DNA of 64,000 bases from JADLHS01 sp039806955. GTDB lineage: Bacteria > Verrucomicrobiota > Verrucomicrobiia > Limisphaerales > JADLHS01. The stretch is from assembly GCA_039806955.1 (NCBI GenBank), contig JBDHQI010000025.1:1-64000 (forward strand), given 5' to 3'. The position numbers and the translations under genes were made by a program. Positions 8,312-17,053 of the stretch are shown piece by piece; the stretch's first letter is position 1, and each line of letters opens with the position of its first letter. Under the pieces are notes generated by a model. The model had not been told where the DNA came from. It worked only from the letters and a program-made list of their open reading frames with translations, and searched no databases.

Positions 8312-8497
8312 GACTTGATCAATCAGTTGAAAACCAGTCGCGACCCGAATTATTGCCAGCGGGTGGCGACGAATGATGGTGCGTTGGGCGAACCGTTTTT
8401 GCGGGTTTTCCAGGACAACAAAAAAGCGATTCCGGCGATTCTCGCCACGCCGCAGAAACCATCCACCGTCGCGGACGCGCGAAACATCCGTAACATC
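8312..8497 (+). pseudogene. Type I restriction HsdR helicase-region fragment
   Basis: Reads LINQLKTSRDPNYCQRVATN, then DGALGEPFLRVFQDNKKAIP and ADARNIRNI. This corresponds to the helicase motif region of HsdR (in intact proteins, LREFQDNEKTIPTILTTSQKLSTGVDARNVRNI). Homology ends abruptly after NIRNI, before the arginine-finger motif. The expected STGVDARN is decayed to STVADARN. Only about 60 residues survive, so this is a relic with no function. Confidence 0.75.
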
Positions 8498-8627
8498 CAA
8501 CACATGATGACGTCGTCGTTCTGGCATCCCGCCGTCTCGCCGTTGAGCGCACAGGGTTGCAGCCGATATTTTTACCGGCGCGCTTGCAGGTTGGCAGGTT
8601 TCTGTTAGCGTCACGGCGCGACGGGTT

Positions 8628-8715
8628 GCCGGTGTGGCGAAATGGCAGACGCACAGGACTTAAAATCCTGGGACTGTAAAAAGTCGTGTGGGTTCAAGTC
8701 CCACCACCGGCACCA
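8628..8715 (+). tRNA. tRNA-Leu (anticodon UAA)
   Basis: The 7-bp acceptor stem GCCGGTG pairs with CACCGGC at 8705-8711. The discriminator A and an encoded CCA (8713-8715) follow. The anticodon arm CAGGA/TCCTG encloses the loop CTTAAAA, giving anticodon TAA. A long variable arm, as expected for a class II tRNA, precedes the T-arm GTGGGTTCAAGTCCCAC. It lies directly downstream of the restriction-system relics. Confidence 0.95.
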
Positions 8716-8728
8716 ATTGCGGCGGAAG

Positions 8729-8763
8729 AAAAACGCAAACGGCGGGAGGTTGGCTCCCGCCGT
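8729..8763 (-). terminator. Rho-independent terminator of rpmB
   Basis: A perfect 10-bp stem (8739-8748 with 8754-8763, ACGGCGGGAG/CTCCCGCCGT) with a 5-base loop, followed on the minus strand by a run of five T within a few bases. It lies 23 bases past the rpmB stop codon. Confidence 0.65.
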
Positions 8764-8785
8764 GGCTCGAAAATGGGAGGTCGCT

Positions 8786-9049
8786 TTACTTCGCCGCCTG
8801 GTCTTTTTTCCAAGTGCGTTTCGGCGCTTTGGTGACCAGACCGCGTTTGAGGGCACGAGTGGAAACCCGGATGTAACGGACTTCACCATCCACCACGGCT
8901 TTTACTCGTTGCAAATTGGGCATAAACTTGCGCTTGGTGATGGCGGTAACGTGCGTGCCGATACCCCCCAGCTTTTTCTTCTTACCCGAACGCCAAATGA
9001 TGCTGCCTTTGCGCGGGCCGATACCGGTAATTTCACAAATTCTTGCCAT
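8786..9049 (-). CDS. rpmB: 50S ribosomal protein L28
   Basis: 87 residues, MARICEITGIGPRKGSIIWR, then KRKFMPNLQRVKAVVDGEVR, ending in a basic tail. This is the L28 pattern (N-terminal C.ItGk.p..G, then kRrf.PNLq). The N-terminus carries only a single Cys (ARICEITG), so it is probably the zinc-free form. It is a structural protein of the large ribosomal subunit, translated as a single gene with its own terminator. Confidence 0.95.
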   Translation of the reverse strand: MARICEITGIGPRKGSIIWRSGKKKKLGGIGTHVTAITKRKFMPNLQRVKAVVDGEVRYIRVSTRALKRGLVTKAPKRTWKKDQAAK

Positions 9050-9163
9050 AAACTTTTTCCCAAATCAGGGCTGCATACCTTATCGGATTCGCCGTTGATG
9101 GCAAGCTTTCTTTGGGGAATTTTCGTGCGCTCCCGATTCCGCGTGTTATGCTCGCCATCCTTT

Positions 9164-10378
9164 ATGGCTACGATCAAGCCTTTCGCCGCGCTCCGTCCCA
9201 AACCTGAACTGGCCGCTCAAATCTGCGAGCTTCCGTATGACGTGATGTCGTCCGATGAAGCGCGCGCGTTGGCGGCGGATAATCCGCTCAGCTTTCTACA
9301 CGTCAGCAAACCGGAAATTGATCTGCCCCCGGATACCGATCCGTATGCCGCTGCGGTTTACGCCAAAGGCAGGGAGAATTTTACGCGGTTGATCAAACAA
9401 GGCGCACTGTATCAAGACGCGCGACCCGCTTTTTATCTGTATCGGCAAATCATGGGGTCGCACACGCAGGTCGGGCTGGTGGCTGCCGCCAGTTGCGCCG
9501 AATACCTGAGTGGCAGCATCAAGAAACACGAGTTCACCCGACCTGACAAGGAAGACGATCGCGTGCGGCATATCGAGGCGTTGAACGCACAGACCGGGCC
9601 GGTGTTTCTGACCTATTGCGCCGTGCCGGCGCTGGATGAATTCGTGGCGCGGCGCGTGGCCCAGCCGCCGGACGTGGATTTTACGGGCGCGGATGGCGTG
9701 CGTCACACTTCGTGGTCCGTGCGGGCGCCGGCAGACCTGCAGTTCATCGGCGAACAGTTTGCGCAAATTCCGTCGCTCTATATTGCGGATGGACATCATC
9801 GCTGCGCCGCAGCCGGGCGCATTTTCCAATCCCGGCACGGCGCCGGGTCGAGCGGACAATTTCTTTCCGTCATTTTTCCGCATAACCAAATGCAGATTCT
9901 GTCGTATAACCGCGTTTTGAAAGATCGGTCGGGTTTAAGCGCCGCCCAGTTGCTGGAAAGGCTGCAAACGATTTTTGAGGTGACGCTGACGACTAGCGCA
10001 GCGCCGGCGCGGAAACATGAACTCGGATTGTTTCTGGAAGGGCAATGGCATCGGCTGCAATTCAAACCGCAGTTCACCGCGGCGACGGATCGTGCCGCCA
10101 CGCTGGACGTGACGTTGTTGCAGCGACACGTGCTCGAACCGATTTTTGACATTGTGGACCCGCGCACCAGTCGCCGCCTCAATTTCATCGGCGGCATTCG
10201 CGGCACCGCCGAATTGGAGAAGCTCGTGCGCAGCGGTGAATACGCCTGCGCCTTCAGCATGTTCCCGACGCGCATCGAAGATTTGATGGCGATTGCTGAC
10301 GCGGATGGAATCATGCCGCCGAAGAGCACCTGGTTTGAACCGAAGCTTCGGGACGCGATGTTTTGTCATTTGATTTGA
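9164..10378 (+). CDS. DUF1015 family protein
   Basis: 404 residues from the ATG at 9164 (MATIKPFAALRPKPELAAQI). DUF1015 proteins open with PF.alRP and have the signature PYDVMSSDEARALA, then NPLSFLHVSKPEIDL. IADGHHRCAAAGRIF is a highly conserved catalytic-looking motif in this family, and GGIRGTAELE follows late. The biochemical role of DUF1015 is not established; in some genomes it is listed as HTH-like or serine-kinase-related. An open frame continues upstream through the tRNA gene but is not coding there. The gene stands alone. Confidence 0.85.
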   Translation: MATIKPFAALRPKPELAAQICELPYDVMSSDEARALAADNPLSFLHVSKPEIDLPPDTDPYAAAVYAKGRENFTRLIKQGALYQDARPAFYLYRQIMGSHTQVGLVAAASCAEYLSGSIKKHEFTRPDKEDDRVRHIEALNAQTGPVFLTYCAVPALDEFVARRVAQPPDVDFTGADGVRHTSWSVRAPADLQFIGEQFAQIPSLYIADGHHRCAAAGRIFQSRHGAGSSGQFLSVIFPHNQMQILSYNRVLKDRSGLSAAQLLERLQTIFEVTLTTSAAPARKHELGLFLEGQWHRLQFKPQFTAATDRAATLDVTLLQRHVLEPIFDIVDPRTSRRLNFIGGIRGTAELEKLVRSGEYACAFSMFPTRIEDLMAIADADGIMPPKSTWFEPKLRDAMFCHLI

Positions 10379-10479
10379 ACGGAGCCGGGGCTGTCGTCAG
10401 CAACAAACCGTGGCGGGCGCCGGTTTCGGTCAAATCTTCATCCGGGCGAAAAACTCTTTCCGTGCGTTTCGGATGATTT

Positions 10480-11415
10480 GTGTTCTATCTTTTCGTCGTG
10501 CCAGAGCATCGTCAATTTCTTGCGCGTTTTGCGTGGCTTTCCATCGGGACGGCCATATTGACGATCGTGCTGCGCACCGTGGCTTATCTGATCACTGGCT
10601 CGATTGGTTTGCTGGCGGACGCGGCGGAATCCCTGGTCAATTTGCTCGGCGCAGTCATGGCGTTGGCGATGCTGATCATTGCCGCGCGCCCGGCGGATGA
10701 AGATCACGCGTACGGTCACGGCAAAGCCGAGTATTTTTCCAGCGGACTTGAGGGTGGTTTAATCCTGGTTGCCAGTGTCGGGATTGCCATCGCGGCGGGG
10801 ATGCGTCTGCTGACGCCGCAACCCTTGGCGGCGCTGGGCGTGGGGCTCGCGGTTTCAGTGGTGGCGGCGCTGGCCAATCTCGTGGTCGCGCTTTTCATTG
10901 CGCGCGCGGCGCGCCGCTACGATTCCATCACGCTCGAAGCGAACGCCAAGCACCTGCTGGCCGACGTTTGGACGAGTGTGGGCATTCTCGTGGGAGTGGG
11001 GTTGGTGGCAATCACCGGTTGGCATCTGTTGGATCCCCTGGTCGCTTTGATTGTTGCCGCCAATATCGCGTGGACTTCCATCGGCATCATGCGCCGTTCC
11101 GTGGCCGGGCTGATGGACGTTTCACTGTCCGCTGCGGATCTGGCGGCAGTGCGAAAAGTTTTCAAATCACACGAGGCCGCCGGGATCGCTTTTCACGCGT
11201 TGCGCACGCGTCAAGCCGGCGCGCAAAAATTCATCTCGGTGCATGTGTTGGTGCCGGGAGATTGGACGGTGCAACGCGGCCATGAGTTGCTGGAAACCAT
11301 CGAGGCCGAGTTGCGCCGCGCGGTTTCTGAAGCGGTCGTCCTGACGCACCTGGAATCGCTGGACGACCCGGCTTCCTGGGAGGACGAGGAGTTGGAACGT
11401 AAGAAATTTGACTGA
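10480..11415 (+). CDS. Cation diffusion facilitator family transporter
   Basis: About 311 residues with a GTG start at 10480 or the GTG at 10498. Six membrane helices are predicted by eye. The zinc/iron-binding signature of CDF proteins is present: LLADAAESLVN in TM2, EDHAYGHGKAEYF in the intracellular loop, and HLLADVWTSVGILVG in TM5 (HxxxD site). A cytoplasmic C-terminal domain follows. It probably exports Zn2+, Fe2+ or Mn2+ using the proton gradient; the TM2/TM5 D/D and H/D residues alone do not settle the metal. Confidence 0.9.
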   Translation: MFYLFVVPEHRQFLARFAWLSIGTAILTIVLRTVAYLITGSIGLLADAAESLVNLLGAVMALAMLIIAARPADEDHAYGHGKAEYFSSGLEGGLILVASVGIAIAAGMRLLTPQPLAALGVGLAVSVVAALANLVVALFIARAARRYDSITLEANAKHLLADVWTSVGILVGVGLVAITGWHLLDPLVALIVAANIAWTSIGIMRRSVAGLMDVSLSAADLAAVRKVFKSHEAAGIAFHALRTRQAGAQKFISVHVLVPGDWTVQRGHELLETIEAELRRAVSEAVVLTHLESLDDPASWEDEELERKKFD

Positions 11416-11491
11416 TCGTCTTGATGGTTTGCGGCACGAGGCAGAGGAAATTGCCGGAGGCTGGAGTGCCTGGGCGACCGCAATGGATTAC

Positions 11492-12388
11492 TCATGCGGT
11501 TGAAGTTTTCGCGCGCTTGATCAAATCGGCGTAACCCTCTCGATAGCTGGGATAGATCAGCTTCACCCCCAGTTCTGTCTTTAATTTACGATTCGCAACG
11601 CGCTTGTTGGTCAAGCCGCGCTTGCGGCCGGCGGTTGTTCCCGGCATGGTGGGAGGCAGAGGCCGATGCAACTGGCACGACAACCAGCGGAAAAACTCCA
11701 ACTGACTTACCGGCGCATCATCCACCACATTGTAAATCGTTCCGGCGCGCGCGGTTTCCAGTGCCGTAATGATTGTGTGAATCAGGTCGGTGCGATGGAT
11801 CATGTTGAGCGTTCGTCCACCGTCACTTTCAATCCGCGCTTCGTTCTGCAGAAATTGCTTTAGCAGGTAGCCGCGTTCCGGTCCATAGATGCCCGCGACG
11901 CGCAATACGACCGCCGCGAAGTGCTTTGCCGATGCGGCGCTCAACAAGGCTTGTTCGGTTTCGAGCAGGATTTTGGCGGTCGCGGTGGTCGGCGCGGTGA
12001 CGCTGGCTTCATCCACCTCCGAACCGTCATTCTGTCCGTACACTCCCGTGCTACTGGTGTAGAGAATGCGCGGCGGCTGCCTCGGTTGCGGATCGAGCCA
12101 GTGGATTAAGTTTCGCATTCCCCCGAGATACAATCGCCGGTAGTCCGTCGCGTCACCGCCGCCGGAAGCGACGCAATTCACCACCCAATCGAAGTTGCGG
12201 GGCAAGGTTTCCAGTGAGGCGGGTTGGGTGATGTCCGCCGCCAGCAGTGTGACCAGATTGGGCGTGGCTGGCGGGGCGATAAGTTTGTCAGGCGAGCGGC
12301 GCAGACCGAACGTAGTATGCCCGCGTCGCGCCAGTTCCAGCGCCAACGGCCAGCCAACATAACCACAACCTACAACCAGTACGCGCAT
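11492..12388 (-). CDS. NAD-dependent epimerase/dehydratase-like (YeeZ-type) protein
   Basis: About 298 residues from the ATG at 12388 (MRVLVVGCGYVGWPLALELARRGH). The Rossmann glycine motif is G-x-G-x-x-G. YTSSTGVYGQNDGSEVDE resembles the SDR serine-tyrosine region of extended SDRs, and VLRVAGIYGPERG and NMIHRTDLIHTI are typical of the YeeZ/atypical SDR family. The substrate is unknown. The gene starts 4 bases after the pabC stop in the same direction, so it is probably co-transcribed with pabB and pabC. Confidence 0.82.
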   Translation of the reverse strand: MRVLVVGCGYVGWPLALELARRGHTTFGLRRSPDKLIAPPATPNLVTLLAADITQPASLETLPRNFDWVVNCVASGGGDATDYRRLYLGGMRNLIHWLDPQPRQPPRILYTSSTGVYGQNDGSEVDEASVTAPTTATAKILLETEQALLSAASAKHFAAVVLRVAGIYGPERGYLLKQFLQNEARIESDGGRTLNMIHRTDLIHTIITALETARAGTIYNVVDDAPVSQLEFFRWLSCQLHRPLPPTMPGTTAGRKRGLTNKRVANRKLKTELGVKLIYPSYREGYADLIKRAKTSTA

Positions 12389-12392
12389 TGTT

Positions 12393-13250
12393 TTAATCTT
12401 TCGCAACCAAAGCGTTGTAAGCTGCTGCCAATCGTGGCGTCAACGGTGAACGCGCCAGCGGCACGCCATTCAGAGCGGTGGCTTCCACCACGCCGAGAGA
12501 ACTCAACGTCAGAAAAACGCCCTGAACTTTGCTCAGCGCGGCGGACGTGATCAATTGTTCGCGCACGGGCAAATCCAGGTCGCGACACAACTCCAGCGCG
12601 ACGGCACGCGTGACTCCCGGTAAAATTCCGCTGTCCGCCGGCGCGGTGCAAACGGTGCCGTTCTTAATCCAAAACAGATTGGCGGCACTGCCTTCAATTA
12701 CGAAACCATCGGGGCTTTTCAGCAAGGCCTCGTCAGCGCCGGCGATGTCCGCTTCCGCGCGCGCCAAAATCTGCGGCAGTTTGTTGGCAGTCTTGACGCG
12801 GGCCAGTTTCGAGTTGGCCGGCAGCGTGATGGACGTGGTTTGCAGCTTCCATTGAGCGTAATGGTGGGCGGTGTTGCTCCCGGTCGCTTTAACTTTCAGA
12901 AGCGGGTGCAAGCTCATGACGAGCGTGGGGGCGGTCGCCGTTTGGGGCGAGTAACCGCGCGCACCGACGCCACGCGACACGGTCAACCGCAGCAGCGATT
13001 CGGGCATTTGATTTCGGATCACCAGTTCAGTAATCCACCCCATCAGATCGTCGTTCGAACCGGGTAATTGGATTCCCAAAAGATCGCAACCCGCGCGCAG
13101 TCGTTCCAAGTGGTTTGTCCAGCGGAACGGACGGCCTCGCGTCAGCCGCATGGTTTCAAACAAGCCGTCGCCGTAAAGAAACGAGCGATCAAAAACCGAG
13201 ACGGTGGCTTGCGCTTCCGGAACAAAGTGGCCGTTGAGAAATACGATCAT
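12393..13250 (-). CDS. pabC: Aminotransferase class IV, probable aminodeoxychorismate lyase
   Basis: 285 residues, PLP-dependent fold type IV. FDRSFLYGDGLFETMRL is the class IV N-terminal motif. The Schiff-base lysine lies in TANKLPQILARAEA, and EGSAANLFWIKNG and TPPxxxGILPGVTR-like (CTAPADSGILPGVTRAV) are the cofactor loops. Its start overlaps the pabB stop by 4 bases (ATGA). This coupling supports PabC, which makes p-aminobenzoate from aminodeoxychorismate for folate. A branched-chain transaminase or D-amino-acid transaminase cannot be excluded from sequence alone. Confidence 0.85.
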   Translation of the reverse strand: MIVFLNGHFVPEAQATVSVFDRSFLYGDGLFETMRLTRGRPFRWTNHLERLRAGCDLLGIQLPGSNDDLMGWITELVIRNQMPESLLRLTVSRGVGARGYSPQTATAPTLVMSLHPLLKVKATGSNTAHHYAQWKLQTTSITLPANSKLARVKTANKLPQILARAEADIAGADEALLKSPDGFVIEGSAANLFWIKNGTVCTAPADSGILPGVTRAVALELCRDLDLPVREQLITSAALSKVQGVFLTLSSLGVVEATALNGVPLARSPLTPRLAAAYNALVAKD

Positions 13251-14701
13251 GCGTGCGCCGCCGGTTGCGGATGGGGTTGGGACATATTGAGCGCGGCCAG
13301 AAAACCGCGCGCCTTGGCCAGCGTCTCTTCGTATTCCGCCGCGGGATCGGAGTCCGCCACAATGCCCGCGCCGACGTGGAAATAGGCGCGCTCGTTTTTG
13401 CAGATCGCGGTGCGGATACTGATGCTCAACTGGCTTTGCCGGTTAAAACCCAGGTAACCGTGACAGCCGCAATACGGTCCACGCGCCACCGGTTCCAGTT
13501 CGTCAATAATTTCCATGGCGCGGAACTTGGGTGCGCCGGTGATGCTGCCCCCGGGGAACGCTGCTGCCAGCGCCTGCCAATGGGTCACTTCCGGCCGCAA
13601 CCGACCACGCACCGTGGAGATGAGATGTTGCACTTGGGCGAACCGTTCCAAGCGTGCCAGTTCCGTCACGCGCACGCTGCCGTAGGCGCAAAACCGTCCG
13701 AGATCGTTCCGGAGCAGGTCTGTGATCATCACCAGTTCCGCGCGCTCCTTCGGGCTGGATTGCAGTTCGTGCGCCAGCCGTTCATCCTGGGCGGGGGTCG
13801 CGCCGCGGGGTCGCGTGCCTTTGATGGGTTGCGTGATGATCTCTGTGTCATTGATGCGGAGAAATTGTTCTGGTGAAGACGAGGCCAGTTGGAAATCGCC
13901 GCCATCAACAAACGCCGCGAACGGCGCCGGTGAAGCGGTGGTCAATCGGAGGAACAACTCCCAACCGGACGCCAGCCAGGGGGCGGTGAGTCGTTGCGAC
14001 AGGTTGACCTGATAAATGTCCCCCGCGCGAATGTAACGCTGCGCCTGAGTGATTGCGGCGAGGAAATCGGTGCGCGTGCGATTGGACGTGAACTCCCGGC
14101 GCGCGTCGGTCGCGTCAAATGCTTCTGCCGGACTTGGGGGTTGAGCCAGTCGGTTTGACCAAAATTCGAGTTGTTCACGCTGGCGGATTTCGGAACGGCT
14201 GCCATCGGCGCCAAGTCCGGTCGCCACGACCCGGGTTGTTCCCAGTAGATGATCGAAGACGACCAGACTGGCGTAGAAACCGACGTGGCAATCGGGCAAT
14301 TGCAAATCATTACTGGCGCGGCGCGGCAGTTTGGTTTCGGTGAAATTTTTGAGATCATAACCCCAATAACCGAAGCAGCCGCCAAGTGGAAGCGGGCCGT
14401 CGCGCGGTTCTTGAAACGCGTAGCGGGACCAGAGTGCGCCGAGGCATTGCCAGGGATTGTCCGTGTGCGTTTCGTGAAGTCGCGGTTCCGTCGCGGTTTC
14501 GGTGTGGAAGATTTCACAACGCGAGTCGGTGGAGCGAAATTGCAGGAACGGTCGCGCGGTGACGAAGGAATAGCGCGATGCTTCGGAAGGCACGCCGGCG
14601 CTCCGCAGCACGACCAGCCCCGGTGAACTGCGCAACTGTGTGCCCAACGATTCCGGCGTGTGGGCGGTGGCCAATTCCTGAATGAGGGGGCGCAGGTTCA
14701 A
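13247..14701 (-). CDS. pabB: Aminodeoxychorismate synthase component I
   Basis: 484 residues. Chorismate-binding enzyme with the conserved PIKGTRPRG segment containing the lysine that marks aminodeoxychorismate synthase (and some anthranilate synthases). SSSPEQFL, LVMITDLLRNDLGRFC, HLISTVRGRL and FPGGSITGAPKFRAMEIIDELE follow. GYWGYDLKNF is an N-terminal-domain motif. It combines chorismate with glutamine-derived ammonia to form ADC for folate synthesis. No PabA/TrpG glutaminase is in the window. The ATGA overlap with pabC supports an operon pabB-pabC-epimerase. Confidence 0.88.
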   Translation of the reverse strand: MNLRPLIQELATAHTPESLGTQLRSSPGLVVLRSAGVPSEASRYSFVTARPFLQFRSTDSRCEIFHTETATEPRLHETHTDNPWQCLGALWSRYAFQEPRDGPLPLGGCFGYWGYDLKNFTETKLPRRASNDLQLPDCHVGFYASLVVFDHLLGTTRVVATGLGADGSRSEIRQREQLEFWSNRLAQPPSPAEAFDATDARREFTSNRTRTDFLAAITQAQRYIRAGDIYQVNLSQRLTAPWLASGWELFLRLTTASPAPFAAFVDGGDFQLASSSPEQFLRINDTEIITQPIKGTRPRGATPAQDERLAHELQSSPKERAELVMITDLLRNDLGRFCAYGSVRVTELARLERFAQVQHLISTVRGRLRPEVTHWQALAAAFPGGSITGAPKFRAMEIIDELEPVARGPYCGCHGYLGFNRQSQLSISIRTAICKNERAYFHVGAGIVADSDPAAEYEETLAKARGFLAALNMSQPHPQPAAHA

Positions 14702-14743
14702 TGAAAATGTTGTTTCAGGTCGCTGGCGCGTCCGGCACGCGCC

Positions 14744-15508
14744 TCAATGAGTTGGTTGTTTGGCGTTCCACCAGAGCCACACGATTTCATCCAGCATCGC
14801 CTGATGGCTCGGATAACCGCGCACCAAATCCACACCTTCACGAATATCCAGCGCGCCGCGATTCAACTGCGCGCCGGGAGCGCGCTGCACCAAGGCGCGG
14901 GTCAGGCGGACGAATTTTTCCATCAGCGAATCGGCGGGCGCGGCGGGAATCAACGGCGCGAAGTGGAACTCGTGCGCCTGAATTTCAAAGCGCTCCGTGC
15001 CCTCGGCGTTCACCAATTCGAGGATGAACAGGCGCCCGGTTTTCAGTTGGTGCGGTCCGCCGGAGCGGCGCGGCCAGAGTCCGGCGGGTCGCTCCATGGT
15101 CGCCGGTTGCGCTTGCGGCGAACCAATTTCCAAATGCGGCACGGCACCGGCAGCGAGCAGCACAATTTCCGACCAGGCCAACGACGTGCCCTGGCCGAGA
15201 TGATCAAAAACCGACAAGGTTTCCGGCGTAAACTCCAGGCGTTGCACTCGCTGACTGGCGGGCAGAAAGTGCAGCGCCTCCTCCTTCACCAGCGCGACGT
15301 TGACGCCTTCCTGCGTGAGCGCGTGATGAAACGCCTTGGCTTCATCCACTCGCAAGTGGCGCATGAGAATGCCCTGCGCATTAGCCGCGAGTCGGATCGC
15401 GTCCGCATCGGTAAGGTGCCGAAACACTCGGAAGGCGCGCCGGATCGCATCCGCATTGGGACTACCTGCGTCTCGCAGCAGGATGGCGTAGGAATTCCAG
15501 GCGGCCAT
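14744..15508 (-). CDS. Conserved protein of unknown function, two-domain
   Basis: 254 residues. The N-terminal ~75 residues (SYAILLRDAGSPNADAIRRAF, then HLTDADAIRLAANAQGILMR and ALTQEGVNVALVKEE) have the beta-alpha-alpha-beta-alpha rhythm of L7/L12 C-terminal-like domains that occur in stand-alone bacterial proteins. The remainder (from QRVQRLEFTPETLSVFDH) is a mixed beta region with LAWSEIVLLAAGAV, which resembles a PH-like or Ntox fold by rhythm only. No catalytic residues were identified. It lies upstream (10 bases) of nothing but the LOG-type gene on the same strand. Function unknown. Confidence 0.45.
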   Translation of the reverse strand: MAAWNSYAILLRDAGSPNADAIRRAFRVFRHLTDADAIRLAANAQGILMRHLRVDEAKAFHHALTQEGVNVALVKEEALHFLPASQRVQRLEFTPETLSVFDHLGQGTSLAWSEIVLLAAGAVPHLEIGSPQAQPATMERPAGLWPRRSGGPHQLKTGRLFILELVNAEGTERFEIQAHEFHFAPLIPAAPADSLMEKFVRLTRALVQRAPGAQLNRGALDIREGVDLVRGYPSHQAMLDEIVWLWWNAKQPTH

Positions 15509-15517
15509 AAGCCGGTT

Positions 15518-16201
15518 TCAAGAAAAGGCCATCGGGACGGATTGCGGCGGGCCGGTATGCTCCAGGTAATCGCAAATCACCTGCACCGCCTCGTCCACGT
15601 CATCCGTCAACGTGAGCAAATTCAGATCGCGTGGCGCGATGAAATGGTTTGCTCCGTTCAACTCGGTGCGCAGCCATTTGAGCAGTCCGGTCCAATGTTT
15701 GCGCCCGAACAGGATCAACGGAAATTTGGGAATGCGCTCCGTTTGCGCCAACGTCAACACCTCGAACAATTCATCCAGCGTGCCGAACCCGCCGGGCATG
15801 TAAACGTAGGCCACGCTGTATTTGGCGAAGCATACCTTGCGCGCAAAGAAATAGTGAAAGTGCAGCGGGATGTTCGCGTAACCGTTACCCTTTTGCTCGT
15901 GCGGCAAGGCGATGTTCAAGCCCACAGATTTGCCGCCACCCTGGGTCGCGCCTTGATTGGCCGCCGCCATGATGCCTGGTCCGCCGCCAGTGATGACCGG
16001 GATGCCCGCTTGCGCCAGTTTTTTTCCCAACGCCACCGTGGCGCGATAGTACTTGTCGCGCGGTTTGGTGCGCGCCGAGCCGAAGATGGAAACAGCCGGC
16101 CCAACCCGCGACATGGTTTCAAACGACGCCACAAACTCGCCCATGATCCGCAACACGCGCCACGGATCTTCCCGGATAAACCCATTACCCTGATTACTCA
16201 T
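15518..16201 (-). CDS. LOG-family (TIGR00730) Rossmann-fold protein
   Basis: 227 residues. It carries the LOG-family motif PGGFGTLDELFEVL and the nucleotide-binding stretch VITGGGPGIMAAANQGA. Members hydrolyse cytokinin riboside 5'-monophosphate or other nucleotide monophosphates, and some bacterial ones are PpnN-like. GLNIALPHEQKGN and YMPGGFGTLDE contain the arginine/glutamate region. It is a cytoplasmic enzyme. The N-terminal MSNQGNGFIREDPWRVLRIM region is longer than in the smallest LOG proteins. It is 10 bases downstream of a NUDIX/254-residue gene group; no clear operon partner explains its substrate. Confidence 0.85.
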   Translation of the reverse strand: MSNQGNGFIREDPWRVLRIMGEFVASFETMSRVGPAVSIFGSARTKPRDKYYRATVALGKKLAQAGIPVITGGGPGIMAAANQGATQGGGKSVGLNIALPHEQKGNGYANIPLHFHYFFARKVCFAKYSVAYVYMPGGFGTLDELFEVLTLAQTERIPKFPLILFGRKHWTGLLKWLRTELNGANHFIAPRDLNLLTLTDDVDEAVQVICDYLEHTGPPQSVPMAFS

Positions 16202-16448
16202 GTCGCCAGACTAAGGTTTCGCGCATCCGCAAACAAGCGCGCGTCCGCGGAAGTCGCCGGCGGTGTGAACTTGCCAGTGCTACCAACCATCTCCGAGCCA
16301 CAGTACGCCGGCGCCGGGCATGAATGCGCAAAGATAGGGCGGACAGTCCTCTGCCCGTCGTTGGCTGACACCAGCGCGTGTTCGGATTCACCACAACGGC
16401 GCGCACGAAGTGACGTGCCCTGCCGGGGCGAGGGAGCAGGCACTGACT

Positions 16449-16946
16449 TCAGCGGGGGCGGCTGTCTTCCAAGGTCCAGTCGTTGCGGCCGTCCGGATGA
16501 CAGTGACAATGCGCAGCGAAGAAACCGCCGCGATGTTGCCAGAACCACGGCCAGATCCGTTCGCGATCCGTCTGCGGAATGTGCAATCCATCCAACGCGG
16601 TTGGGGGGAAGAACTGAAAGCGACCTTCCTGCATCGGCGTGGGCAGTTGTTGCAGTTTCGGTTTCAGTTCAAACAGAAACATGAGCCAGTGCGTTTGCCC
16701 TTGGTAACCGTGTTCGCTGATCAGCCCGGTGAGGTGAAAGTCGGTGGGCTGAAATTTGATGCCGAGTTCCTCATGCGCTTCGCGCGCGGCGCAGGCGTAG
16801 GGTGATTCGCCTTCATCCAGGCGCAGCTTGCCGCCGCAGGGACTCCACAAACCGCGATTCGGTTCTTGCGCACGTTCGAGCAGGAGCGTGTCGTCAGCCG
16901 CGTTGAAACAGTAGAGCAGCGTGGCGGCCTTGTATGGCAGTTTCAC
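16449..16946 (-). CDS. NUDIX hydrolase
   Basis: 165 residues from the GTG at 16946. The Nudix box GGKLRLDEGESPYACAAREA and HEELGI fits Gx5Ex7REUxEExGU. The N-terminal beta-strand begins KLPYKAATLLYCFN. It probably cleaves a nucleoside diphosphate derivative such as an oxidised dNTP. An open frame continues to 17057, but that extension crosses the terminator of the next gene (17005-17035), so the GTG is preferred. The C-terminal stretch GLHIPQTDRERIWPWFWQHR is an extra helix. Confidence 0.85.
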   Translation of the reverse strand: MKLPYKAATLLYCFNAADDTLLLERAQEPNRGLWSPCGGKLRLDEGESPYACAAREAHEELGIKFQPTDFHLTGLISEHGYQGQTHWLMFLFELKPKLQQLPTPMQEGRFQFFPPTALDGLHIPQTDRERIWPWFWQHRGGFFAAHCHCHPDGRNDWTLEDSRPR

Positions 16947-17004
16947 AGGCTCAAATAAACCAGATTTTCGAGTGGAAATTAAGCGGGAAAATCCGGTGGG
17001 ACGG

Positions 17005-17035
17005 CAACAAAAAGCCCGGGTCGGATGACCCGGGC
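17005..17035 (-). terminator. Rho-independent terminator of the EF-hand gene
   Basis: A perfect 9-bp GC stem (17014-17022 with 17027-17035, GCCCGGGTC/GACCCGGGC) with a 4-base loop. On the minus strand it is followed by TTTTTGTTG. It lies 19 bases past the stop codon at 17054. Confidence 0.85.
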
Positions 17036-17053
17036 GAAGTTGGCCGTGTGCGC

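Noticed and set aside
8642..9163. N-terminal extension of the DUF1015 frame
   Set aside because: Crosses the tRNA-Leu gene and rpmB; family N-terminus begins at the ATG at 9164.
14747..16684. 645-codon open frame on the plus strand
   Set aside because: Lies antisense to the 254-residue gene, LOG and NUDIX genes, each with clear family motifs; long antisense frames are common at this GC content.
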